Assembly (NCBI GenBank): GCA_012274445.1
Contig: JAAROD010000080.1
Location: 1,860,001-1,924,000, forward strand
Direction of reading: 5' to 3'
DNA from: Sclerotiophoma versabilis
Taxonomy: Eukaryota > Ascomycota > Dothideomycetes > Pleosporales > Didymellaceae
Length of the DNA: 64,000 bases
This document shows positions 11,372-23,700 of the stretch, piece after piece (position 1 is the stretch's first letter; every line of letters starts with the position of its first letter). The notes beneath the pieces are model-generated. The model was given only the letters and a program-made list of their open reading frames with translations, was not told the DNA's origin and did no database searches. A program made the translations under genes and the position numbers.

Positions 11372-13144
11372 ATGTCTTTAGAACCGTTGCCGGACCACTA
11401 CAGGGCCCTGGGGATAGACAAGAACGCCGACGCTGCGACCATCAAGAAGACGTATCGCAAGCTGGTGCTCACCTGCCATCCCGACAAGGTCACAGACGAG
11501 GCCCTAAAGGCACAAAAACAGGACGAGTTCCACAAGATCCAACAGGCCTACGAGACCCTGAGCGATGATACGCGCAGGGCAACGTATGAGGCCGAGCTGA
11601 AGTTGCAGCAGCTGCGTCGCGAGAAGCTTGCCAGGACTGCTAGCGGTTCTACCGTAGAGCCAAAGAGCGCACGCTTCACACAACCCACCGCTGGAGGAGG
11701 CTCCTACACCGCCAACACATCCTCTCGCTATGCCTCAAGCAAGGAATACGCCACCGAGGAACGCAGACCCTCAGGGACCACATCGTCGCGCCACCACGAG
11801 TACGATGACGACCGCTACCACGATAGCCGCAAGACCGACTCGTACTTCTCATCACCGAGACGCTCATCACCAAGACCCAGCCCGTCGTCACGCTCATCAC
11901 GCGAAAAGCACGACAAGCACGAAAAAATACGACCTTCCACCACAGACCGCACACGCTCGAGCACAACTAAAGCCCGCGACAGCGAACGCCGAGACCGCAC
12001 AGGCCGATTCCCTGTCGACAGCGAAGGGTCGTCTGGTGAGGACAGGGCGCGCTACGAGCGTGGCTACAAGCCACGCAGCGCAGAGGACGACTCGCAGAGG
12101 CGCGAGGAGCGTCGCAGAGATGACCGACGCTACGACGATTATGAGAACTCTACTCCGCGCAAACTGAGCGTGCAGGAGAGAACAGATGATGCCATTCGCT
12201 ACATCCACAAATCTCGCGCCGAAGCCGAGGCCAGTCTGCGCCCATCGCCCGTCAGAACTACATCGCGAGACTACTACGAGCCCAGCAGCCGCTCCTCCAG
12301 GCACCGAGAAGTTCGACCGGAGCCTGCCCCGCGCAGGTCATCTGCCCGTCCCAAGGAGCGCCCCAGCATTCCCTCACGCCGCGACACAGACCGCGGCATC
12401 CCCGAAGTAGTTGACTGGGAGGAGCGGAGACCGTCTTTCAAGCAGTCAGCTTCATCACCAGCCGAGATCCGCATACCCCCCACACCCCAGCGCTCCGCCA
12501 CTGACTCATACCGTCGCTCAGAACGGTCGCCACCACGCTTCCCCGGTCTAAGCCGCTCCGCCACTATGCCTACAGTCCCCGGCCCAGAAGTGGGAAGCTC
12601 ACGCCGTGAAGCCAAGAGCTACCCTCGCTCCTCAGGTCTCCGAAATGAGGCTAGTGGCGGAAGCCCTGAGCGAGGTGCATACCCGACTGTTCCAGCGCCA
12701 CAGTCGAGCAGCAAGACATACTACACCTACAGCGCGGCTGATGGAGGCGTCAAAGCTATGGACTCGCCCCCACACCGCACCGTTCTCCGCGAACCCGAAC
12801 GGGTACGCCACCGCTCGCCATCACCTATCGGTAAACCTCCAATGGGCGCCAACCGCCCTGGTCTCCACTCCTCGAAAACCTATGCTCCTGGTCGCTCAAG
12901 CCGCCAGTCATCGCCTGTCCGTGAGGAGCGGGGCCGTTCCAGTCAGATGAAGTACGGCGAAGTGCCGTCGGACTACACGCGCAGGAAGGGCGTGGGCGAG
13001 CGCCAACCGAGCTATAGCCCACACAACGTGTCCTACGCACCTAACTATGGACCTGAGGACATCCGGTGGGCGCCAAGGCGTGGAGACGAGAGGTACACGG
13101 AGCGCAAGCCTACACTTGGTCGCACCACGACGTCTGTCTACTGA
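11372..13144 (+). CDS. J-domain (DnaJ-type) protein with long Arg/Ser-rich tail
   Basis: A single uninterrupted frame of 590 aa. Residues about 7-75 form a classical J-domain: DHYRALGIDKNADAATIKKT, the HPD tripeptide in TCHPDKV, and FHKIQQAYETLSDDTRRATY. The domain stimulates the ATPase of an Hsp70 partner. The remaining ~500 residues are low-complexity and strongly basic, rich in R/S/P/Y with many RSS, SPR and RRD tracts, no zinc-finger and no type I/II DnaJ C-terminal domain, so it is a type III J-protein. The RS-like tail suggests nuclear or RNA-associated action, which is inference. The ATG fits because the J-domain begins seven residues downstream. Confidence 0.85.
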   Translation: MSLEPLPDHYRALGIDKNADAATIKKTYRKLVLTCHPDKVTDEALKAQKQDEFHKIQQAYETLSDDTRRATYEAELKLQQLRREKLARTASGSTVEPKSARFTQPTAGGGSYTANTSSRYASSKEYATEERRPSGTTSSRHHEYDDDRYHDSRKTDSYFSSPRRSSPRPSPSSRSSREKHDKHEKIRPSTTDRTRSSTTKARDSERRDRTGRFPVDSEGSSGEDRARYERGYKPRSAEDDSQRREERRRDDRRYDDYENSTPRKLSVQERTDDAIRYIHKSRAEAEASLRPSPVRTTSRDYYEPSSRSSRHREVRPEPAPRRSSARPKERPSIPSRRDTDRGIPEVVDWEERRPSFKQSASSPAEIRIPPTPQRSATDSYRRSERSPPRFPGLSRSATMPTVPGPEVGSSRREAKSYPRSSGLRNEASGGSPERGAYPTVPAPQSSSKTYYTYSAADGGVKAMDSPPHRTVLREPERVRHRSPSPIGKPPMGANRPGLHSSKTYAPGRSSRQSSPVREERGRSSQMKYGEVPSDYTRRKGVGERQPSYSPHNVSYAPNYGPEDIRWAPRRGDERYTERKPTLGRTTTSVY

Positions 13145-13737
13145 GGTGCTGACATTTCTTGCTAAATATTGTTTGTCGACACGTTCCCGCATTGCATCCA
13201 ACGAATAAGGACAAGTATATACCACACACAACCGTACACAGGCACAGAGTAGGATACCCATGCCTGGATCATCTTTCACATTTTTACATCAACGGAGTAT
13301 ATGGCGTTCTGGAGCATTTACATCAGTTACTACTCGGCGTACGCAAGGGCTGCACCCGCGTCGATGTGTCTGCATTCTTTTCTGGGTACACCACGACCCG
13401 CTGTTATACCACGCTCGTTTGGCGACATTCGCTTGTAGATATGACCTAACGACATTGCATTGTTTCCCATAAGTACGGCTGGAGGTTGTCAGGCCCCCAT
13501 GATAAGTCAGAAATGTATGTAGCAAACAACGAATGAAATAATTCATCAGCATGTAACATTTATCCACATATATTTTATTTACTAAACTGTGTGTTGATTA
13601 ATTTCTATATAGAGTATCGTTAACCCTGGTGTGATTCGCATTCTCAAAGACGCTGTGTGCGATTGTGTCCTGCGCACATGCAAAGATGCGATGATTGTTG
13701 AAAGTTGTACACATACTTGACCCACGGAGATGGTCAG
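13145..13737. other. AT-rich intergenic stretch
   Basis: 3' region of the J-domain gene followed by AT-rich DNA at about 13500-13620 that looks like facing terminator regions of convergent genes. No gene recognised. Confidence 0.5.
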
Positions 13738-14205
13738 CTACACCACGTCCGCAATGGCATCTTCAGCTTCCTCCAAAGTGAACTTGGTGATTTCGTCGTC
13801 AGTGCAACAAAAAGATTGCACATCGTCCTCGCTATCATCGATAAGCTCGGAGGTACCCCCGGCACCTCTTCGGCCGGTGACACTGCTCGCTTGAGTGACG
13901 GCATGTACGCGTCTGAGGTTAGCTGGATGGCCACTGCAGTTTCGTCTGAGACTACTGTGGCATCTGACAAGTCGCTCTCGGTGTCCGAGGCAGGAGATCT
14001 TCGCCGTATTTCGAGTCCTACTCGGTGGCTCGCTCAGAACCTCAATGCCCTCACCACCGATGGCGGCATTTTCGTGAGCCCGAGTCCATTCCCAAACACC
14101 CCTGTGCAGCCTCGCATTCGTAATACTAGTCTGCATCTCGACCCTTGTTTCCAGTGAATTCCACCGCCTCCCGAACCTCTCCGGAAACCCATCTGCTATA
14201 TCCAA
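13738..14205 (-). CDS. Small hypothetical protein with acidic C-terminus
   Basis: An ATG-initiated 155-codon frame preceded by a TATATAAC box about 65 bp upstream. I recognise no family. The last third is acidic and helical (SELIDDSEDDVQSF, FTLEEAEDAIADVV). An overlapping frame also looks coding near the middle (ESDLSDATVVSDETAVAI), which suggests either an unrecognised short intron around 13880-13930 or a frameshift; with such an intron the N-terminal half of the present model would be wrong. A 150-codon frame lies on the opposite strand over the same DNA but lacks an ATG-proximal promoter signal. Low confidence that the exact model is right. Confidence 0.35.
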   Translation of the reverse strand: MDIADGFPERFGRRWNSLETRVEMQTSITNARLHRGVWEWTRAHENAAIGGEGIEVLSEPPSRTRNTAKISCLGHRERLVRCHSSLRRNCSGHPANLRRVHAVTQASSVTGRRGAGGTSELIDDSEDDVQSFCCTDDEITKFTLEEAEDAIADVV

Positions 14206-14524
14206 ACTACACTCCTCTTCCCGGCCCTCCCGTTGCTATCTCCGAATCACGTCAATCGCGACGTTTATCGTTATATACACTAACGGTCCGCACGCGCTTT
14301 CGTCCGCTCTGCATAAGTTGTCCCCAGCACTGGTCCGAGCAGTTATGCTCGAATCCTCAGCTCCCAAACGTGACCCGTCTCGCCCAACACCACCTTCAAC
14401 ATGCTATTGGTGACAGCACACGCAATGCTCTGCCACTCATCTTCATACATAAACATGCTGTCGGTATAATGCGCGACTCTGCGCACGCGGTTGAGCGCCA
14501 CCAGGCTTAAATGTGCGCCCTTGA
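14206..14524. other. Intergenic stretch with a minus-strand TATA box
   Basis: Lies between the stop of the gene at 14525-15129 and the start of the 155-codon gene. Apart from the TATA-like element at 14270-14277 I see nothing defined. Confidence 0.5.
14270..14277 (-). promoter_or_regulatory. TATA-like element
   Basis: TATATAAC read on the minus strand, about 65 bp upstream of the ATG at 14205; position and sequence suit a core promoter for the small acidic-tailed gene. Confidence 0.4.
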
Positions 14525-15129
14525 TCATGTTATCTTCTGCTGCTTCATGGCGGCGTTGATGGGTATGAAGATCCACTTCCTGTCCCCAAAGCGCAGCGTA
14601 TACTGCTCTTTGGTCGCAGGATCTGGGAACCGGAATACCTGGCTGGCGATCGAGCTCGCAATGCTGATCTGAGATGCTGTGCAGTTCTCAGTCCACGAGA
14701 GGATGCTGGAGGACATTTCGAGTTCGTAGTCCTGCATGAATGTGTAGTAGCCATGAGTGGCTGTGATGTGGTAGAGTTACTTGTTGGTGGTTTTGGCGGT
14801 GGCGTCATCGAGATGCAAGTATACATCGTGTGTAAAAGGTGGTTGCCAGACCGTCCATACGTTGAAGTCGTGATAGTGGAGGAGTGGTATGGAGACGGTC
14901 ACAAATTGGAGCCCATCGTCGTACATGAACTTGTGTGTCTGTAAGAAGGCGTTTAGCTCCTGTAACATTCGAGTCTATACCGAATCCTGGATATAGTTGG
15001 TACTCCACAAAGCAGTCAGGAAAGGTACTTGCTTGCTCAGCCACAACATCGAGCTCCATGAGCGCTTGCGATCACGTATGTACAAGAACACACGGTTAGC
15101 TTTCGATACATCATATGTCAAGTGGAAGG
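14525..15129 (-). CDS. Hypothetical multi-exon gene, 5' end unresolved
   Basis: Three exons join in consistent phase on the minus strand: 15129-15029, 14959-14825 and 14731-14525 (stop). Introns are 69 nt (GTACCT...TTACAG) and 93 nt (GTATAC...CATGCAG). They yield about 146 residues without internal stop, with coding-like blocks YDVSKANRVFLYIRDRK, KFMYDDGLQFVTVSIPLLHY, WTVWQPPFTHD and EQYTLRFGDRKWIFIPINAA. No known domain is apparent. Upstream, 15620-15272 carries another open run (DPFTFTYDLITQLSNASC) that may be the first exon, but I could not find phase-compatible sites joining it, so the start is unknown. The gene may be intact with an unseen intron, or decayed at its 5' end. Confidence 0.45.
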
Positions 15130-15620
15130 CTGAAGGCGTTCACCACTGTATGTTAGCTAGAGGGCAAAATCACCCGCTGAAGCTTATGCATATCGACGTG
15201 TTGACGTCGACACTGTAGCGATGCACACGCAATGCAGGCTTGGTGCGCCTCGTTGGAGCGTATCGCTGCCGTTAATAGTCGCACGAAGCACGTGCAAACA
15301 TTGTTTCTGTACGAACGCGCATCTCCCACCATGTTTTTGAGAGGATACATGCTTGACGCTTGCGAACCATTTTCGCTTCCGCGGCGATTGTGTCAAGTCC
15401 ATGTTGCCTTGTAGATGCGTAAGAGAGGTATGTGTAGTCGCGCAGGAATCTGTTACAGCTAGCGTTACTGAGCTGAGTGATCAGGTCATAGGTGAAGGTG
15501 AAGGGGTCGGTTGAAGATCTTCGGCATCCTTGATCATGCACAACTGGATCGCTGTGTGCCTTCACTTGCGCTGAAGGGCGGAATGGAGCAAAGTCGACTT
15601 CTCTTAAATGGATTGGCAAT

Positions 15621-17753
15621 CAAAGTAATTTTGCAAGAAACAACGCTTGAACACTTTGGTGAGGGAGCGAAGCCGAGAGGAGAGAACTTGAACCCGTCCA
15701 TTGTGCAGTATGAACATATAGTGGTCGGTATGATTGTTAGAGGCTGTTCGGATGGTAAAGCTATTCAACTCTTCATATTAAAGACCTACCCTCATGCAGC
15801 AAGGGCAAAACTGAATCTATGATCGTGTGGAATTACCATGGTTTGAATATAGATTTTGGGTTCGAGCAACCGTCCTAACCAAACTTTCTCGTCCTCACCC
15901 TCGTTTGACAAGTTTAGGGCTTCTGGAGTTTAAAAACGAGCAAAGGACCAGTGTCCTCTATTTGTGTCGAGTTACGGCCGGGAATCCGTCCAAGTCGCCC
16001 AGGTCCCACGTCCTGAGCTTGCATATTAAGTTTTGCTGTGGACAGTTTTCAAGCTCCGCAAGACTGATTGTTAGAGAGCTTTACACTGTGCTCACCATGA
16101 ATCCAAGTACCCATCCAGTGTCTTTAACAGCATTGTTCCAGCATTGCCGCTGGTCAACACGCAGCCGAGCCTGGCTTTCAATAGAACGTGGAGTCCTTTG
16201 CCGGTAGTGTTTTCATGGGATTCCAGATGTAAGATATCGTGCTAGTTTCCTGATTTGCTGAGCTCAATCCAACGCGTACCTACTTAGCTCCCAACATGAC
16301 TGTCAACGATACTCGATAATCAGAACACTCATTGTTCGAGTACCTGTGGTGGGTGCACGCCTGATATACCGTGTAAATGGCCGTGAAAACCATCACAACT
16401 GTGTTTTGCAAATGTAAGCTGCGCTATCATTCTGAAGTTCGTGAGTTTCGCACGTAGTCCACTGACTAGTGAGGCCCCTGTTCTCTGCATGCTATTATCA
16501 CGATACGTAGGTCTCAGAACTAGTGTCTTGGCCAACAGTAAGGTCGACTGTTTGCAAGAGAGATGGCAGGGCATGAGATGAAAGGTGTTGGAGCTGAAGT
16601 CGATAGAAGCAGCTACGCTGATATAGTGTGTGTGTGGAGGATGCAAGGCAAGGTGCAAGTCAGGAAATGACGAGAGTTGTTGTCACCGCTAGCGTGATGC
16701 GCTAAGGGTAGCCGCACGCAGATCAACGGGAATCTGCTGTTTCAGCGCTCAAGCGAGAGGCCGTCGCGACGCGTCGCGACGCGATGGTCTGTTCTCCGCT
16801 GACATCCGGACAGGATATCACATACAGTGCTGCTGACGTTGTTGCGCACAGGGCGACTTGTCCGTGAATGATAGGTAAGACGAACGTTTCGCTGCTTTGT
16901 AGCTACTTCCTTGTTGGTTCCTTGTCTGGCCAAGAATACGACGCGGCGCACGGGTACAGCATCTCCAGCCACAACTGCACCTGGGCTGGCTGTCAGATTG
17001 GAAGCCTGGCAACGTTGACATCTTCCAAGGCGCAAGGCAAAGGAATAGCCCGAGGGTGATGACGTCTCGACTGCCGAACTGCGCGCAGACGGCAAGTCAA
17101 AGACATGGAAAAGATTGAGACAGGAATTAATGTGCGCCGTCTTCAAACGGGATGGCGATGTTTGAAAGCTGAAAAGCTGGAGAGTTGAAAGCCAACAAGC
17201 CCAAGCGCGTCGTCCGGGGTGCGAACTGTGAGGCGGTGATCGATGCCGCCTAGCGCCTTCCTCCAGGCCACCTTGTGCATATCGAATAAAGAAAGCGCGA
17301 TAGCTGCGCAGTAACTGCGCTCGTCCACAACACGCAGGATATCATCAAAACCATCATCATCAGCGTCGCCGTTGTAGCGAGAAGGCCCTAGTGACGGTTA
17401 CCGGACGCTTTGAGTGGTTCACCGGCGCTGTCGCGGTAGCAAAAATTTCGACTTTCTTCACCCTGATCTGACGCTAGTCCAAGCTTGTGCAAGCGCGCTA
17501 GCCTTTCCTGACACACGCGATATTTAATGCTGTCCAGGTGCATCTCTTAGATAGGCCCGCAGCCCACCTCTCCGAACAGCACTCCCGGGGCGCACGCGTT
17601 ACCATCCATCACGTGACACCATCACAACAACGCGCACCAGTGCAGCCTTGCGCAAAAGTGCTCGATCCATGGCATCGCCCAGGTGATCCAGTAATTTTTA
17701 ATTAACCACAGAATAGGCCTCGCCGGCCCAGCGAGTGCCCGTCTGTCGCCAAA
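15621..17753. other. Two-kilobase intergenic stretch upstream of MOT1
   Basis: No supported gene. It contains a GT dinucleotide run near 16627-16637, the perfect 18-bp palindrome at 16763-16780, and an ATG-started 63-codon frame at 16868-17059 with a weakly hydrophobic start that I do not call a gene. The segment 17500-17753 is the MOT1 promoter. Confidence 0.5.
16763..16780. repeat. Perfect 18-bp palindrome containing an MCB-type ACGCGT core
   Basis: GTCGCGAC-GC-GTCGCGAC is identical to its own reverse complement and holds ACGCGT at its centre (16769-16774). ACGCGT is the MluI cell-cycle box bound by Mbp1/Res-type APSES factors in fungi. It lies about 1 kb upstream of MOT1; regulatory use is unproven. 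Confidence 0.6.
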
Positions 17754-20700
17754 ATGAGGTATGGTGCTAGTACCTGCATGTCTTGTGGATGCCCGCTAAT
17801 GCTCTGATAGTGCTACAAGATTGGACCGACTCGTAACGTAAGTTCACCCGTGATTATACTCTGCATTAGTACCCAGTGTTTTCTGCATGCAATGCAGAGC
17901 TCTGTCGCTTCTTGCAGTGTTGGCCCCCCGCATTTGAAGCCTCCGATGCGCATTCGCAAAACCTCGGTGCATTCTTGCTAACTGTGCCAAGGCTCCTTGA
18001 GACAGGCAGCACAGCATTAATCCGGAACACAGCAGCTGAGCAACTAGCCGATGTCCAAAAGCAACACCCCGAGGACTTGTTCAACCTTCTCAACCGTGTC
18101 GTTCCGTTCTTGCGATCGAAGAGCTGGGAGACACGTGTAGCTGCTGCCAAAGCAGTCGGTGGCATCGTCGCCAACGCTGAGAAGTACGATCCAAACGCTG
18201 AAGACGAGCCAATTAAAGCAGAGATCAAGGCAGAGTCTAATGGCCACACAAAAGAGAAGGACGATGACGGCGCAACTGTCAAAAAAGAAGAGAATGGCGA
18301 CGTCGAGATGCTACTGGCGCCTGATCTGAATGGCAAATTTGATCTTAACACTTTGGACATCGCTGCCATTTTGAGAGACGGCAACCATCTGGTTGGAGCT
18401 GCTAGTAAAGAACTCGAGTACAAGCTGCTGTCTATGAGCCCTGTAGATCGTCTTGCCTACCAGAAAGATGTTCTCCCAAAACGACTTGGACTCGAAGGAC
18501 CCTTCAAAGAGATTACTGCTGCACCTACAGATGAAGTTGTTGCGCAGACCCCTGGTCTCCGAACGCCCGCCATCCATCGCATTGACACAAACCTCGCCAG
18601 ATCAGATACGTTGAACTCTGCCGTATCACCCCCTGCTGCCACACCGACGGGTGATCAACCGACACTCAGCAAGCGTCAACTGAATGCACAGAAGCGCAAA
18701 CAAAAGACTGCCCAAAAGAACAACAAGGGAGTGACCGTCGACTTCACTGAACCCGGCTCGAGAAAACCTTCTCAACCAGAGGCTCTTCAGACGCCTGCCC
18801 GTATGACTCCACATCCCTCCTCGCTCAAGCAGGAGAAGCCTGAGAATGGCGAAGGAGGTGAAGGCATCGACGACTACTTCTCGCTGGAGCGCAAGGGCGG
18901 AGATGACGACGCCAAGTTTGTTAAAGAATTCAAGGGTGCTGCGATACCGGAAAAGTCCTCCTTCGAAGGCGAATCGACCGAATCTGGTTTGGAATGGCCT
19001 TTCGAGCGTGTCTGCGAATATCTAGCTCTCGAGATGTTCGACCATACCTGGGAGGTCCGTCACGGCGCTTCTATGGGCATCCGTGAAGTACTGCGTGTTC
19101 ACGGTGGAGGTGCCGGAAGGGTCAAAGGCAAGACACGGGCGGAAAATGACAAGCTGAACCAACAATGGTTGAATGATCTTGCATGTCGCATTTGCTGCAT
19201 CTTCATGCTTGATCGATTCGCCGATTACACATCCGACACCGCCGTTGCCCCCATCAGGGAAACCGCTGGGCAGGCACTTGGCTCTGTCTTGCAATACCTC
19301 TCTCGCGAGAACGTCTTGGCCACATTCAATGTGCTTCACAAACTCATCAAGAAGCGCCTTGAAGTAGACAGCGGCTGGCATTCTTGTCAAGGTGGCATGA
19401 TCGGTCTGCGGTACCTCGTGGCTGTACGGAATGACCTACTACGTGAGGATGATACTCTTATGGACGGCGTCCTGGCTGCTGTCATCCAGGGTCTAGGTGA
19501 CTTCGATGACGACATCCGAGCCCTCAGTGCAGCTACGCTCATTCCTGTTGCCAAGGACTTTGTCGAAATGCGGCCCAAAGCAATGGAGGGCCTCATGAAC
19601 CAAGTCTGGTCATGTTTTGACGGTCTACAGGATGACCTCAATGCCAGTACTGGGTCAATTATGGATCTCCTCGCTAAGCTCTGCGGTTTCCCTCAGGTTC
19701 TCGCAGCCATGCAGGCTAATGCAGAGAAGGACCCAACACAGTCTTTCCACGAGCTTGTGCCTCGCCTCTTCCCATTCCTCCGCCATACGATTACAAGTGT
19801 ACGCGCTGCTGTATTGCGCGCATTGAGCACCTTCCTCGACATTCAGAGCGCCGGGTCAGCTGGGTGGATTGACAGCAAAGCGCTGCAACTGATCTTCCAA
19901 AACATCCTCCTTGAACGCAACGAGGGCGTTCTGAGACTTTCGATGAAATTATGGATTACCATGGTTGATAACCTCGGAAGTCAAATTGCGACCCACTTGG
20001 AACCAATCTTGAACGCCATCATCCCATTGACTCTAACACCTATCGGAGTTTCACGCCACCCAATTGCAATGGATACGTCACTTCTCATTAAGCCTTCTGG
20101 GCAAATGATGGGTCCAGCATCAACCTCAACACCCAGTCGCCGATCGACACCTCCAGGTGGAAGTGAGCCAGCTGCGAAAAAGAGAAAGAAGTCTCGACAC
20201 GGCAAGGAGGACAACTCGACACCTATTCCATCTTCTACGTCTCACAACGTTGACGGACATATGATTGGCGGTGATCTTGAGCTCATTGGCGCCGACGTGA
20301 TGATTCGTTCTCGAGCATCTGCAGCACAAGCTCTTGGCAAAGCCATCGCAACCTGGCCAGAAGAGACCAGGGTCTCCATCTTTGGCCACAGATTGCTACC
20401 CCCATTGTCCTCGACCAACTCTACAACACAGTTGACGGCAGCCATGATTATAGAAGAATTTGGCAAGAATATGTCGGCCAAGGACGCCTTGGCAGATCTC
20501 CTCGCTAGAGCCCTCCTCCCTATTGTTGAAGGTGAGCGACCGACTGCCTATGAGGACCTTGTGCCCAAGCTGCAGATTGTGCGTACGCAGTGCACCGCTT
20601 TGCTCAACATATTCAGAGAAGGTCATGTCCAGAACCTGCCGGCACTGGCTGTGGTCGTACAGGGTGATCCAGCTGCCAGTCAATACGCTTTTGGCGTCGC

Positions 20701-23700
20701 CGATGCAGAGAAGCTTGTGACTGTCCAGTATGAGAAGCTGAAGAAGGCGATGACACCATCGGCTCGTATGGTTGCTGCAGCCAACTTGGAAGTCTCCAGG
20801 AAGGAGGTTGAGGCCAGTCTCCAAGAGGCGAAGGACATCAAGGAAGAGCGTGATATCCGCATCAAGGCAGCCGCTGCAGGAGGCCTGGTCTGGCTAAACT
20901 CTCCACCTAAGAAGCCTCAACATCCAATTAAGGCTATGATGGACAGCGTCAAGAAGGAGGAAAACGTACAGTTGCAGAAGCGATCTGCTGCCTCTGTAGC
21001 CCGCTACATCGTTCATCTTGTCGATGGTAATAAGGGCGTTGTTGTCAAGAAGGTAGTTGGCAATCTTGTCAAGTTCTACTGCATGGAGACATCAGAAACC
21101 CCCGAATTTCAGGGTCAAGGTCACATCGAAACCGGTATTCTTACCCTGAAGAAGGACGAAGACGTTCGTGATCATCCAGATGCTGCGAAGTTCGCGGAAG
21201 AGTCGAGAGCAGCCAGGATCACTAAACGTGGAGCTCGCGAAGCTCTCGAGCAAATTGTCGAGCAATTCGGCCCAGAGGTCTTCCAAAAGGTCCCGACACT
21301 AGAAGACCTGATCCAGCGACCCATCAAGCAGGCATTCGCGGACACAACACTTCCCGCAGAGATTACTAACGAGGATGGTATCTTCGGGCAAGAGGTTGTT
21401 GATGCTTTGTCGACACTGCGCGCTTTGGTTGGAAGCTTCCATTCGGATGTGCGCGGCTTTGTCAAGGACCTGCTTCCATTCGTGGCAAGGGCTTTGCAGA
21501 GTAGGCTCTACGTACTGCGATATGCAGCTGCAAAATGCTTTGCAACCATCTGCAGTGTCATGTCTGTCGAAGCCTTCACGCTACTTGTGGAAGCCGTTCT
21601 GCCTACTATCAGCGATGGTGGAAACGTACATGGCCGCCAAGGTGCTATTGAGTGCATTTACCATCTGATCCACGTTATGGAAGATGGCATTCTCCCGTAT
21701 GTCATTTTCCTGATTACTCCCGTGCTAGGACGTATGAGCGATTCAGATAATGATATCCGCTTGTTGGCGACGACAAGCTTTGCTACGCTCGTCAAGCTAG
21801 TTCCCCTCGAGTCTGGTATACCTGACCCTCCGGGTCTACCTGACTCATTGCTCAAGGGTCGTGATCGCGAGCGCAAGTTCGTTGCTCAGATGCTAGACGC
21901 TAAGAAGGTTGAACCATTCGAGATTCCAGTCGGTATCAAGGCTACGCTACGTTCATACCAACAAGATGGCGTCAACTGGCTTGCCTTCCTGAATCGATAC
22001 AACCTGCACGGAATCCTGTGTGACGATATGGGCCTTGGCAAGACATTGCAAACACTGTGCATGGTGGCTAGTGACCATCACCTACGGGCTGATGAGTTTG
22101 CCAAATCCGGGGATCCCAACTTCCGCAGACTACCATCACTCATCGTCTGTCCCCCTACATTGTCCGGCCATTGGCAGCAGGAGATCCGCCAGTATGCTCC
22201 TTTCCTCTCTTGTGTGGCTTATGTTGGTGCACCTCCGATTCGTGGTCAATACAGGTCCCAGCTCCAGGATGTCGATATTGTAATCACCAGCTACGATATC
22301 TGCAGGAACGATATGGACATCCTCAAGCCTGTCAATTGGAACTATTGTGTTCTCGATGAAGGCCATCTGATCAAGAACTCGAAGTCGAAGACCAGTCAGG
22401 CCGTCAAACAGTTTCAGTCGAATCACCGTTTGATCCTCTCCGGTACACCCATTCAAAACAACGTTCTCGAGCTTTGGTCTCTATTCGACTTCCTCATGCC
22501 TGGCTTCTTGGGAACTGAGAAGGTCTTCCAGGAGCGTTTCGCAAAGCCTATTGCGGCGTCCCGTTTTGCCAAGTCCTCGTCTAAGGAACAAGAGAAGGGA
22601 GCGCTCGCTATCGAAGCACTTCACAAACAAGTTCTCCCCTTCCTTCTCAGACGTCTCAAGGAGGAGGTGCTGGATGACTTGCCGCCTAAGATTCTGCAGA
22701 ACTACTACTGCGATCTGTCTGAGCTCCAGCGCAATCTGTTTGACGATTTTAACAAGCGGCAAGGCAAAGAGATCCAGGCGAAGGCCGGCAATGCTGATCG
22801 CGAGAGTAAGCAACACATCTTCCAGGCACTTCAGTATATGAAGAAGCTGTGCAACTCGCCTGCTCTTGTTGTCAAGGGTCCAACGAACAAGGCCTACGAG
22901 CCTACACAGCAGTACCTGAAGAAGCACAACACCACAATTGACGATGTCGCTCACGCTCCCAAGCTCGGCGCGCTCAAAGATCTATTGGTGGACTGTGGTA
23001 TCGGTGCTGTAGACGTCGCTGGTGACAAGTCCGCGGCTGTCAATGGTGATCTGCCTGAAGCGGTGTCTCAACATCGCGCTCTGATCTTTTGTCAGATGAA
23101 AGAGATGCTTGACATGGTAGAGTCTACTGTGTTCAAGAAACTACTCCCGAGTGTTCAATTTATGAGGCTCGATGGAACAGTGCCAGCCGAGAAACGTCAA
23201 GACATCGTCAACAAGTTCAACTCGGATCCATCTTACGATGCCCTGCTTCTGACTACCAGTGTTGGTGGACTTGGTCTTAACTTGACTGGTGCCGACACTG
23301 TCATCTTCGTTGAGCATGACTGGAACCCGCAAAAGGACATTCAGGCCATGGATCGCGCTCATCGGATTGGACAAAAGAAGGTTGTCAACGTGTACCGCAT
23401 TGTCACCCGCGGGACACTAGAAGAGAAGATTCTCAAGTATGTATATCCCCCTCGGAATCGAAGATAGTCGCTAATACATACACAGCCTTCAACGCTTCAA
23501 GATCGATGTCGCTAGTACGGTCGTTAACCAGCAAAATGCTGGCCTCGGTTCCATGCAAACAGATCAAATTCTTGACCTTTTCAACGTCTCTGCGGATAGT
23601 GCAGATCCATCTGCTCTTCCACCTCCTCCGTCCAACGCAAAGGACGACAATGCCATCGACGAGAACGACGCTGTTGATGCTACTGGTGAGCTGCGCCAGA

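Noticed and set aside
15827..16207. 126-codon plus-strand frame
   Set aside because: No ATG start (GTG), no motif, no splice partner.
16868..17059. 63-codon ATG-started frame with mildly hydrophobic N-terminus and a few cysteines
   Set aside because: Hydrophobic core is weak and interrupted, composition looks random, and no promoter or intron signals support it.
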